Assembly (NCBI GenBank): GCA_028274465.1
Contig: CM051457.1
Span: 18,588,433 to 18,652,432, forward strand
DNA from: Plantago ovata
Taxonomy: Eukaryota; Streptophyta; Magnoliopsida; Lamiales; Plantaginaceae
DNA length: 64,000 bases
Direction of reading: 5' to 3'
Positions within the stretch are counted from its first letter, which is position 1, and every line of letters begins with the position of its first letter. Of the stretch, positions 12,216 to 21,238 are shown piece after piece. Under the pieces are notes generated by a model, which saw only the letters and a program-made list of their open reading frames with translations, was not told where the DNA came from and ran no database searches. A program made the translations under genes and the position numbers.

Positions 12216-12225
12216 GCTAATTATA

Positions 12226-12946
12226 GTTTCTGGAACATATATATAAGAAAAAAAATCATATACCGAATTAAAACCAATTAAGGAGGTCGGGGACTCGGGC
12301 AGTGGACTTCATGTCGAATTAAAAGAAAATAAAAAAAATTAGGCTATTACATACATTCATGGTGATACATTTGTATCCACTTTCCCACAATGTATATAAA
12401 ATTAGTTATAAACCATTGTACTATTAGTTACCCACCATTCTAATTAGTTATAAAAGTGTTCCGAGCAGCTTGAGTTATAAAAAAGTGTTCACTTTTAAGT
12501 TATAAAATCTTCCGAGCATCTCTTGTGCTCTTTCATTAATAAAACTTTGTTACTGTTTCAAAAAATAAACCATTCTAATAGGTAAGAAGACTCTTTTTTT
12601 ATTTTATTTTTATTTTTATTTTTTATTCCCATGTAGCATCACAATATAATTAAAGGCATACTGTCCCCCTGTGTTAAAGCCAAAAGTTTGAGACAATGGT
12701 GGACAAACCGGAAAAACCAATTTCGTTATGGTTTTAAATTTTTAGCATTGCAAGTTTTCATTATAGTTTTAAGAGACTGTGTTATGGTTTTATTTTATTA
12801 CAATATATTGTATGTCTCAATTACGGTTTTCACATCTTTCGTTAATGTTTTAAGAGATGATGTGATGGTTTTTATTAGGAGTTGAATTATAGATTTAAGA
12901 TGGTTTGTTATAGTTTTAATTAACAATCTAAAATCATTCACAAATA
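12226..12946. other. AT-rich spacer with TATGGTTTTA-like repeats
   Basis: From about 12660 the sequence repeats motifs such as TTATGGTTTTA and GTTTTAAGAGA. These are inverted relatives of the AACTATAAC motifs at 13550-13980 and 16550-16800. It is probably the left part of an old composite repeat. No gene. Confidence 0.4.
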
Positions 12947-13220
12947 CTCCCTCTGTCCCGATGATAACCATACGTTTGCTTTTTGTACGGTTTTTAATGA
13001 ATAATTTTGTTTTGTTAGTGTTATATTAATATTGTATGTAAATGTGGGAGTAGTGGATTAAAGTAGTGTGAGATATAAGTGGAGATAAAGAAGTATAAAA
13101 GTGGGGTTCAGATTTAAAATAATATAAATGGGATGTAGGGTACTTTCCAAAAATGAAAACTACAGAATTGATTGGGACGTCCAAAAAAGGAATACGTAGG
13201 GTATTGATTGGGACATGTGA
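12947..13220. mobile_element. Stowaway-like MITE with degraded right end
   Basis: It starts after TA with CTCCCTCTGTCCCGAT. The right side carries the partly complementary ATTGGGACGTCC and ATTGGGACA but lacks a clean GGGAG terminus. Confidence 0.5.
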
Positions 13221-13549
13221 GTATCATCAAACCACCATTAAACAACTTTTAAAATTTCTGGGATGTCAATAATACATCAATGAACAAAAATGAGCTTCTT
13301 CAAATATTCACCCATTACAGACTTAGACTTTACAGTATTGAAATATTTAATCATCCAAGTGTTTTTTTTATGCAAATGCAAACTAAGTTGTTGAAATAAA
13401 CTTTTTTAAAATAAATTTGTTGGTGAACTTCGACTTCCTTTCTTTTGTTGCTATGGTTAATGTTGCTTCAGTACTACATGGACACCTTTGAGACCTATTA
13501 TCAAACTCGATGGCATCATCAACATCTATTTAAAACACAAATCAAAAAG

Positions 13550-13978
13550 TACAAAGGTTATGGTATATTAAAAATGTAACATGAGGTCATAAAACTACAA
13601 CAAGTGAACTTAGAACCATAACCTTTTGCCTAAAATACTGTAACAATCATAATCATGCTACATAAACTAAATTACAATAACAAGCTACTGCTCTAAAAAC
13701 TATAACACGAGGTGCTAAAACCATAACAAGCGTTCTTAGAATCATAACTCGTGGCTTTAAAGATTATGAAGATTATAGTATATTAAAACTGTAACATGAG
13801 GTCTTAAAACTACAACAAGTGAACTTAGAACCATACCTTGTGCCTTAAAAACTGTAACAAACAAAATCATGCTACATAGACTAAATTACAATAACTATTG
13901 CTCTTAAAGAACAAGAGGTGTGAAAACCACAACAAGGGTTTTTAAAACTATAACTTATGGCTTTAAAGATTATCAAGA
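13550..13978. repeat. About 210-bp imperfect tandem repeat
   Basis: Two units share ordered motifs: AACATGAGGTC, CTACAACAAGTGAACTTAGAACCATA, CTGTAACAA, ATCATGCTACAT, and GGCTTTAAAGATTAT. Related sequence resumes at 14886-14923 and at 16547-16800, so the two inserts between them interrupt one older repeat. Confidence 0.65.
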
Positions 13979-14880
13979 ATTAAAGTAATATAATAAGCCG
14001 GTTGATTTACCCAATTGATTGACCTACCGATCAATTTTAATCCGTTGATCTTGCTTATCCAATTTCAATCTGGTGCGTACATGTGTCATTAGTTAATTAA
14101 AAGATGTAGGGTTCGAATCCTGTTGGCGTGATTTTTCTCCATTATTTTTATTATTATTTATATTGAAGGTGTTTGGTTCGAATCTTGTTGGCGTGATTTT
14201 TCTATATTATTTGTATCACTATTTTAGTTGAAGGTGTTGGGTTCGAATCTTATTGATGTAATTTTTTTCTTTTTTATTTATTTTCTTCTTAAATTTTTAG
14301 TTTTTAACATAAAGTTGTATGACGTATTATACTTAATTTTAAAAATAATCATGATATGTTCTTATAAAAAAAACATACTTCCTCCGTCCAATAATAAATG
14401 TAACACTTGATTTTGTTGACTTTTTCGATGGTCATTTTGAAGCACAATTGACAATATATTCAACTGATAAAAATAACTAAAAATATCATATTATGAAACT
14501 AGAATGTTTATATGAATCACTTGACAATATATTCAACTGATGAAGAATACCAATTAACATGAAAAAAAGATGCAATGCAGATTTTGAAGTTGAATGTTTT
14601 CAAAGTTTAGAGATGTATGTGATGGTTCTTAACCCATCGGACGAATAGTTTTCGTATGTATAATATAGTTCAATTCAAAACTATTAATTGCATAATTACA
14701 AAAACTATATACATTTATAGCACACCATTTATGTTAAGTTTAATTACTCAATTAGTTATTTTTTTTATTACGTTTGAAGTCATTATGTGAAGATTATATA
14801 TTCACTCCATTTATTTCAATATATTATTTAATAAAACAATAATATTTTACAAGATTAGTGTGTGAAGCGGTTCCTAGTAT
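13979..14880 (+). repeat. 0.9-kb dispersed repeat, copy 1
   Basis: This roughly 900-bp unit runs from ATTAAAGTAATATAATAAG to AGCGGTTCCTAGTATGATA. It occurs again in reverse complement at 30926-31818. Inside, at 14095-14260, are three imperfect repeats of about 72 bp, each with GGTTCGAATC(C/T) and TTGGCGTGATTTTT. The former is a perfect RNA-polymerase-III B-box core. No open frame or convincing terminal repeat was found. It interrupts the 13550-13978 tandem repeat. Likely a non-autonomous element of unknown class. Confidence 0.7.
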
Positions 14881-15080
14881 GATATATTAAAATTGTAACA
14901 TAAGCTCTTAAAATTAAAATTATGAGAAAATAACATATTAGTGTCAATGTTAGAGATGACATTACACATTAGTCTTTTTTAAATTAAACATTACAATTTG
15001 ATCTACCTCTCTAACACTACATCATATTTTTTATACCAATCTCATGGATGATATTTTTCTCTTTGGGAACCTAATTAACA

Positions 15081-15503
15081 ATGGCGGCATCATCGTCCTC
15101 ACCACCCTCGGTGGCCACTGCCCAACCCCGTCATCTCCCTCTCCACTTTCTTCAACCGCCTCACACGCCAGACGTTTCGCCGCCATTTCCTACCTCCTCT
15201 GCCGCCTCTCGCTTCAGTCTCAAAACAGGGAAGGCACCTCACGGCACCGCCATTGCTTCGACAGCAACACCGGTCAGCCCCGATTACGTGGTGAAGAGAC
15301 TCGCCGGAACCTCAGTCTACACCGGTACCAACACGAACAATGAGTTCGTGCTGATTTCTGATTCCACCGGAGCTAAGTCCATTGGCCTGCTTTACTGCCG
15401 CCGTGAAGATGCTGAGACTTTTCTGGCTCAGTTACTGTTTTACATCAACTCAATTTTGCATGTATTTGTTGATTGGAGTATGAATCAATTGATCCATTCA
15501 TGA
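15081..15503 (+). pseudogene. TIC22-like chloroplast import protein, first-exon fragment
   Basis: The open frame of 140 codons has a Ser/Pro/Ala-rich N-terminus like a transit peptide. It is followed at residues 69-115 by VKRLAGTSVYTGTNTNNEF, VLISD, GAKSIGLLYCRREDAETFLAQ-type sequence, which I recognise as the start of the Tic22 fold. Tic22 is an intermembrane-space component of plastid protein import. The conserved C-terminal half of Tic22 is absent; after FLAQ the frame runs into unrelated sequence. The piece sits inside a Mutator-like element with target duplications, so it is best read as a captured exon, not the working gene. Whether it is transcribed cannot be seen. Confidence 0.65.
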
Positions 15504-15689
15504 TTGCACAGTATTTGCACTGCTGCTGCTTTAAAGTCGAGAAGATAACTGAAAGGGAAAGTGGTGTCTATAACTCTTGACCACGTGATGCTTCATTTTT
15601 GTCATTATTATGTGCTCAACTAGTTGCATAACTTGCATTTAAATACAGTAACTTTTTTTTACTAGTTGCATTACTGAACTATGTTACGA

Positions 15690-16290
15690 AGTAGGTGAAA
15701 CTAATTTTTTATTTTTTAAGTGTGAAATTAAGTTTTTCCCCCTGAAACCAACTATATTAGGCATGAAATTAATTTAATTTTGGTGTGAAATTATGAAACT
15801 AATTTTGTTTCGAAACTAGTTTTTTATTTTTAAACCAACTTTTTTTAAAACTAGCTTTTCTGTAAACCAAATTTTGAAATTAAGTTGTGAAACTAAATTT
15901 TGTGTTTTTAAACTACCTTTTTTGTGAAATCAATTTTTTTTTTTGAAATTAAGTCGTGAAACAAACTTTTTTTCTGAAGCTAAGTCGTGAAAGTAATTTT
16001 TTTTGTGAAACCAACTTTTTTCTGAAATTAAGTCGTGAAACTAACTTTTTTGTGAAACCAACTGTTTTGTGAAACTTTGTAAAACCAACTTTTTCTGAAC
16101 TTTTTTTTAAACTAAGTCGTGAAACTAACTTTTTTTGTGAAATTAACTTTTTTTTTAAACTAAGTCGTGAAACTAACTTTTTTTGTTAAACCAACATTTT
16201 TCTGAAACTAAGTCGTGAAACTAACTTTTTTTGTGAAACCAACTTTTTTATGAAATTAAGTCATGAAACTAACTTTTTTTGGGAAATTAA
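15690..16290. repeat. Tandem repeat of GTCGTGAAACTAACTTTTTT-like units
   Basis: Many imperfect units of about 30-65 bp alternate (A/G)TGAAACTAACTTTTTT with GTGAAACCAACTTTTT and TCTGAAATTAAG. Expansion is local to the Pack-MULE interior. Confidence 0.8.
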
Positions 16291-16304
16291 TTTTCATCAT
16301 AAAA

Positions 16305-16495
16305 ATATAATGGACTAATATGGAATAATGTTAAAGGTTGGATTTAGTAGATAGATTGTTAGAAAAATAGAATGGACTAATATGTAATGATGTTAGAGAG
16401 ATGGATTTAGTTGATATACTATTAGGAAAATAGAATGGACTAATATGTAATGATGTATAGAGAGTGGGACTTAGTTGATATATTATTAGAGAGTT
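16305..16495. repeat. Three tandem copies of about 62 bp
   Basis: Each unit carries AATGGACTAATATG(G/T)AAT, a GGATTTAGT(A/T)GATA-like block, and TATTAG(A/G). They form the right subterminal region of the Pack-MULE. Confidence 0.75.
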
Positions 16496-16909
16496 GTCCT
16501 TAACTGTTATGTTTTGTTATTTTTAGCACCTATATGTAATTTTCCCTAAAATTATAGCTTGTGGCTTTAAAAACTGTAATAATCAGTATCATGCTAAATA
16601 AACTAAATTATAAATGGAGCAAAAAAGGACAATAAAATGGATTAACTAATCAAACAAATAAATAGAGCAGAAAAGTACACTACACCTGACAAATACACCT
16701 TAAAACTATAACATATGCACTTAATATTATAACAAAAAAAATATTAAAAAGCTAGGCAAGCTAAATACCATGATTATTAGAACTATAACACCAACTTTTA
16801 AAAAAATCACTACACCATGAACGTCGCGGCTCATGGAGTGTTTTCATGAACGTCGCGGATTAGATGAGTCACCAAGCAATCAATACATTGAAAAAACAAA
16901 ACAAGACTG

Positions 16910-17068
16910 TTTTTTTTTTATAAATGAAAAGTCTAACTACCACTCCTATACTGTCCCTTTACCACCTTATAACTCCAAATACACCTGTACCAACCTTATA
17001 TCTCCGCTGGGGTTCAAACCCCCGACCTCTCCTTACTACTCCAACACCCAAACCACCTTATGACTCCT
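16910..17068 (-). mobile_element. tRNA-derived SINE, minus orientation
   Basis: Read on the minus strand, it has a B-box-like GGGGGTTTGAACCCC, then CATAAGGT/ATAAGGTTGG and TATTTGGAGTTATAAGGTGG, and ends in an A run (T run at 16910-16919). The same body occurs at 44285, 54210 and 63100. Confidence 0.65.
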
Positions 17069-17685
17069 ATCAAAATAACACTAGTGAAATTGGATGAGAG
17101 AAGTACCGTATTGCGGTGCAGAGGCGATTGGCGGTGGTTTCCTGTGGTAAGCGACAATAGGGTTGTTGTTCAGATTGACCTTCTAGAGCACCCATCTGAA
17201 AGAGAGAGAGACATGTGAAAGTTTCAGATCCGGTTGATTTCTGATGTATTTTGGTGTATATTATATCGATGAAACTACCTGACCGAATTATCAAACGGTC
17301 CGTCCGTAAATTTTGAATTTTTAGATAAAAATTGACCTTTCCTAATTTATAGGAAATTCGCCCTCTCTAAATACTTACTCTTTACTAAATAGGTGCATAT
17401 TACTCTTGCATAATTTGCACACTGTATTTAGTTTTGATGTTCAATGTACACCTTATAAATCCAATTATACAATTTCAATATGATTAAATTTCAATATGAT
17501 TAAATTGCTCTAAAACTCATATTTAGATATTGAAAATTATTGATTCAAGTTACAAAATTCGTTAAAATCATATATAAAATTAATATGTAATGAGATTTAT
17601 GGTTAAATTTGATATTGAAAAAATAATTTGTAAGTATTAAAATGTGATATAGTAAGAAAGAAAGGAGGAGGTTAGAAACATACTG
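17069..17685. other. Spacer upstream of small gene A1
   Basis: A minus-strand frame at 17100-17210 (after a TTTCAG-like site: MGALEGQSEQQPYCRLPQ) could be a decayed exon, but I do not recognise it. The rest is AT-rich without features. Confidence 0.3.
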
Positions 17686-17976
17686 CACGTGCTTTTACAT
17701 CATTTAGAAACGAGAAGTTCACATTTTGGATGGAGTATCTTGAATCACCCTAGTAATAGTATTAAACACACGTAATTACCCAAACACGAGATCCATATTG
17801 TTTAAAGAAGAGTTTTAGAAGTCGAAAGCCATCTATAGATGGTCAACCCTTATTCACGAGCTTATCATTTTTTGGTAATATACATTTGTATTTTCAATCG
17901 ACCGTACCGGTCCAACTTCAACGGTCTACTTCTTGACTCTTCACGATTTCCCAACTTAAGCACTAGAGATCTCCTC

Positions 17977-17984
17977 TATAAATT
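17977..17984 (+). promoter_or_regulatory. TATA box of small gene A1
   Basis: CTCTATAAATTGGTGA lies about 130 bp before the A1 start. The same TATAAATTGGT is at the A2 and B1 promoters. Confidence 0.6.
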
Positions 17985-18110
17985 GGTGAAGTCATCACCA
18001 ATTCTTTACCTTTACCATTCCATTTCCATACATTCTATACACATTTGCTTGCTGCAAGTCTGCAACTACTCTCATTCACTTAACATAAAAAACTTGCATC
18101 TGTTCTGAAT

Positions 18111-18386
18111 ATGTCGAATATCTCATCCATAGAAGCCTTAGCGATGTCTGGTGCAGATTATAGCAACGTAAAATTTCAAGAATCAGATCTGCCACCACCT
18201 CATTTGGTAGCTGATGCGGATCAGGACGATGATCCATTTTACGCACCTAAACAGAGGTACTACTACGGTTCATCCATGAGACCACGAATCTCTCATCTGA
18301 AACATGATCATCCAAAGGAAACGGCACGCCCTAGTACTCATATCACAATTCCAGAAGACAGGAATAGGAAAGGATTGAATTTGTAG
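18111..18386 (+). CDS. Small protein of the unnamed family (copy A1), 91 aa
   Basis: Single exon beginning MSNISSIEALAMSGADY, with PPPHLVADADQDDD at about residues 28-41, then a Tyr-rich KQRYYYGSS stretch and a basic C-terminal half (SMRPRISHLKHDH). The N-terminal half is acidic and the C-terminal half basic. No signal peptide or membrane segment. It is about 80% like A2 by eye, and the two differ mainly by substitutions that keep the frame, which argues for a translated gene. It shares the EALAMSG and PxHL blocks with B1, B2 and C. It is head-to-head-distant from, and convergent with, B2. Function unknown. Confidence 0.75.
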   Translation: MSNISSIEALAMSGADYSNVKFQESDLPPPHLVADADQDDDPFYAPKQRYYYGSSMRPRISHLKHDHPKETARPSTHITIPEDRNRKGLNL

Positions 18387-18500
18387 ACAGACTTACTTAT
18401 ATATGCTTTAAGACTTCAAGTGTAGCATCTATTGCAGTTTTGTGTATATTTGGGCAGAATATTTTAATTTATTGTAGCACATTTTTTCAGTTCAATATTT

Positions 18501-18885
18501 ATTAATTCAGTTAACTTAACTCAGTTAAGTTTAACATTATGAAGTTCAACTCAATTCAATTTAGGAAGTTTCACTCCTTCGCCGTTCAAATATATTAATT
18601 CAGTTCAGTTATGTTTAACATTGTTGTTTTGGTTGCGATCGTGCAAATATATATTATCGTAAATATTATTGTAAAAAATAAACATATGCGCGCCATGGTG
18701 TTTAGTTGTACATTGAAGAAGCGTTCTAAACTCATCAGTACAAATTAGTGATTAGTTCGATTAGTTAACGAGTTTAATAAAATGTTAATCGTAAAAAACA
18801 TTGTCAATCAAAACATATCTAAACTCATCTGTACATTAATGAAGAAACCACATTCCCTCTATTTCACAACTTCAACTGATTCCTG
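18501..18885. other. Convergent spacer between A1 and B2
   Basis: AT-rich, with short reiterated AATTCAGTTCAGTT-like motifs at 18485-18620. No gene. Confidence 0.35.
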
Positions 18886-19071
18886 CAAGGGGCGGAACCA
18901 GAAATTATAGTTAGGGGGACGAACTTATATATACATCATTGTTTCAAGGTTCGGGGGGCCAAAAGTTGAAAAATCGTAAAAATTACCTTTAAAAATTTCA
19001 AAAATTCATAAATTCTTCCTTAAAATTTTTTTTGGGGTGGAGGCCCCGGCCGGGCCCCTGGTTCCGCCCTG
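18886..19071. mobile_element. hAT-type MITE
   Basis: The termini CAAGGGGCGGAACCAG and, inverted, CAGGGCGGAACCAGGGG form inverted repeats of the CAGGGGCGGA type used by other hAT-like elements in this window. The flanking 8-mers do not match, so the insertion is old or the ends have been altered. Confidence 0.5.
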
Positions 19072-19123
19072 AGGTCTCAGCCAATTAATTAACAGTTTCA
19101 TTATTTGTTCTTGCTCGATCTTT

Positions 19124-19489
19124 TTACCTTGATCCATCTTCTTTAATTTCCGTTGATATTTCTGCAACTACAACCAAGTTCTCCAATAAAACCAATCCTA
19201 TCAACTTCTCTTTAAGAGAAAAGAGAAGTTGAAACAGAGGTAAACATCCCAAAATAGTCGAACCGAATTCGATCAATAATGATGAAATTGAACTTTTGTA
19301 TTTCATCTTGTTCGTCTTAACTTCTTTCCTGTAGTCGTAGATGTAGAACAACGCTTCATCATCATCTTCTTTGGCTAGTAAATGTGGCGGTACTGTTTGA
19401 TCTTGTTTTTCCCATTCGTTTATGTCGACGCCACACTCGCCAAGATAATCGGCACCGGACATGGCTAAAGCTTCTAGCGAAACTGACAT
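19124..19489 (-). CDS. Small protein of the unnamed family (copy B2), 121 aa
   Basis: Single exon beginning MSVSLEALAMSGADYLGECGVDINEWE, with PPHLLAKEDDDEA at about residues 35-47. Residues 1-75 align with B1 nearly without gaps. After SSLLIEFG the two diverge, so the last 45 residues (with a Leu-rich stretch) are less certain. Its upstream region holds two Stowaway elements, one in the presumed leader and one just above the core promoter, and farther up the conserved block shared with B1. Function unknown. Confidence 0.7.
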   Translation of the reverse strand: MSVSLEALAMSGADYLGECGVDINEWEKQDQTVPPHLLAKEDDDEALFYIYDYRKEVKTNKMKYKSSISSLLIEFGSTILGCLPLFQLLFSLKEKLIGLVLLENLVVVAEISTEIKEDGSR

Positions 19490-19588
19490 ATTTAAGTATA
19501 ATACAAGAAGATGACGTTGGTTCTTGCTAGATCAAGTATTCTTTATTTTCTCCTCAAACGAGAAAAGTAGTAAAGAATCTACCTAGTA

Positions 19589-19827
19589 CTACCCCCGTCC
19601 AGGTCAAAGTTTACCGTTTCGTTTTGTTGACTTTTTTTCGATTGCAAATTAATTATAAATCATATAGGAGAAAAAAATGAAAAAAATTATATTAAAATAG
19701 TAAAAATATCAAACTAGTTTATAATAATTTTTCTAAATTTTTTATTCGATGTGATTTAGAAGTAATTTACGACCCAAAAATGATCAACAAAACAAAATGA
19801 GAAACATTTGACTGGACGGAGGGGGAG
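19589..19827. mobile_element. Stowaway MITE in the leader region of B2
   Basis: Flanked by TA; left end CTACCCCCGTCCAGGTCAAA, right end inverted CTCCCCCTCCGTCCAGTCAAA. The arms extend inward (GTTTCGTTTTGTTGA against TCAACAAAACAAAATGAGAAA). About 239 bp. Confidence 0.8.
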
Positions 19828-19865
19828 TATATGTTTGCACGGATAGCGTCACTGCTTATTATATA

Positions 19866-20121
19866 CTTCCTCCGGAAACTTTAAAGGCTTACACTTTATT
19901 TTTGTTGACTTTTCGATGTCCGGTTTGACCTCAAATAAATAATAACTCGTTAAGAAAAAAATAATTTTAAAAATTATATTATAAAAGTATACTTCTTATA
20001 TTTGTATAATATAACTTCTAAAATTATTTTTCCGTAATCAATTATGATTAATTTGAGGTCAAGCCGGACATAAAAAAGTCAACAAAAACAAAGTGTAAAC
20101 CTTTAAAGTTTCCGGAGGAAG
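19866..20121. mobile_element. Stowaway MITE upstream of B2
   Basis: Flanked by TA; nearly perfect long inverted arms start CTTCCTCCGGAAACTTTAAAG. About 256 bp. It lies directly next to the TATATA stretch that corresponds to the B1 TATA region. Confidence 0.85.
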
Positions 20122-20750
20122 TAGATTATACACACAAACACGGTAAGTTGTTTAACTCAACTAGGAAATAGAAACCAAAGGTTAATAGAATTAGTAAATA
20201 TGGAATTAAAGTTTTTCTACAAAGGAGTTGAGTTTCCTACTTAATTTTATTATAATTCCGAATCCAATTAAGAATTAATTTAACCTTAGTATATATGATG
20301 AGTCATTAGCTCTTATATTATTTATTATCCATATAATCCACAATATAGAGTTTATTATCTGAAATTGAGACTATAGTTTATTTCTTTCTGTAACTTATTC
20401 AAATATTACTAAAAACGAAAGTAATTAATTTCCATGATCGTGGAATTATTTATGAGTATATTTGGCAAAAATAACTAATAAGATGACTGTTAGCTGATCA
20501 ATCATCTTATTTTTAATAAGCTACATAGAGTAACTTATTAAATGTGTCAACTTATTAGAATTCACCCAACAGACTTATTTAATAAAAGGGACAAATGAAT
20601 GAAGTGATTTCAACTTAATAATAAGGTGACGCTAAATACACAAAGTATCTGAACCACGTAAATTTATTTATATTTTATCGTTTTCTGGTTACTATTATTA
20701 GTAAACCATGTGAAACATACTTCAATCTAACTTTAGAATGATATTGGGCA
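20122..20750. other. Spacer upstream of B2
   Basis: AT-rich and without a gene. Repeated CTTATTA and AATAAG motifs at 20470-20630 hint at an old small inverted-repeat element with no definable ends. Confidence 0.3.
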
Positions 20751-20870
20751 ATCAAACATTCCCGTGAGTGTAGTCGTCGTTAGATATTTACTCTCGACTT
20801 TCGAACATATTGTTCACATTATGTCACCACCATATGACGCGACTAACATTACGTTAGCAGATTGCTATGA
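20751..20870. repeat. Upstream block shared by small genes B1 and B2 (copy 2)
   Basis: Matches 10477-10590, beginning AAACATTCCCGTGAGTGTA and including TTGTTCACATTATGTCA. Here the LINE found at 10594-12215 is absent, so this is the empty-site relative. Confidence 0.75.
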
Positions 20871-21006
20871 AGATCTAGAACTTGTCATTGCTAAGCCATG
20901 AGCTAATCAACAATTTGGTACAGTTTTTGTTCAAGTATATGTAAATGCTAAACTATCCATCAATGTAATTACAGCTTCTGGGACATATGAAAAGAACTAA
21001 AACGAA

Positions 21007-21238
21007 TTAATAAGGTTGTGTACATTTCGTACGGGGCGAACTTGTCAGAGACATATCAAATGACTCATTTGGTGTAGAGATGGCAGCAGCTGCACTGTGG
21101 TTTGTGGTACCAGACACTTGCTGATTCTTTGCATATTGCAAAAATTGTTCCACCATGTCTGTATTGAGAAGAGGATGACTGGCCATTGTTCCAGATTGCT
21201 GAGACCCTTCAGGTGTAGAAATATCAGACACAACTGCA
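21007..21238 (-). other. Unidentified open frame next to a LINE tail
   Basis: A minus-strand frame encodes 74 residues, starting at the ATG at 21231 (MSDISTPEGSQQSG) and including VEQFLQYAKNQQVSGTTNHS. Its composition looks like a real protein, but I know no match. It abuts the A tail of the LINE at 21239, so it may be part of a gene disrupted by that LINE or 3' sequence carried along with it. Confidence 0.3.

Larger units (their letters stand above)
14924..16546 (+). mobile_element. Mutator-like element carrying a host exon (Pack-MULE), 1.6 kb
   Basis: The left end GAGAAAATAACATATTAGTG and the inverted right end GGGAAAATTACATATAGGTG form imperfect terminal inverted repeats. The 9-bp sequence TAAAATTAT is repeated directly outside both ends (14915-14923 and 16547-16555), the size typical of Mutator insertions. 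Subterminal DNA is also partly inverted (ACATTACACATTAGTC against the reverse of GGACTAATATGTAATGATGT). Inside are a TIC22-like exon at 15081-15440 and tandem repeats at 15690-16495. No transposase is present, so it is non-autonomous. Confidence 0.75.
17685..18500 (+). repeat. Duplicated segment with small gene A1 (copy 1)
   Basis: This segment is matched in the same orientation at 23890-24720. The match starts around CGTGCTTTT(A) / AACGAGAAG..CACATTTTGGAT and runs through the promoter, the coding region and the 3' flank. It defines A1 and A2 as products of one segmental duplication. Confidence 0.8.

Noticed and set aside
14095-14260. A tRNA cluster (three GGTTCGAATC motifs)
   Set aside because: Only T-arm-like motifs recur; no acceptor or anticodon arms are present around them.
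15690-16495. A CRISPR-like array
   Set aside because: The repeats are imperfect, AT-rich and without unique spacers, and the genome is plant nuclear.
18878-19079. An 8-bp target duplication for the hAT-like element at 18886
   Set aside because: The flanks (GATTCCTG and AGGTCTCA) do not match.
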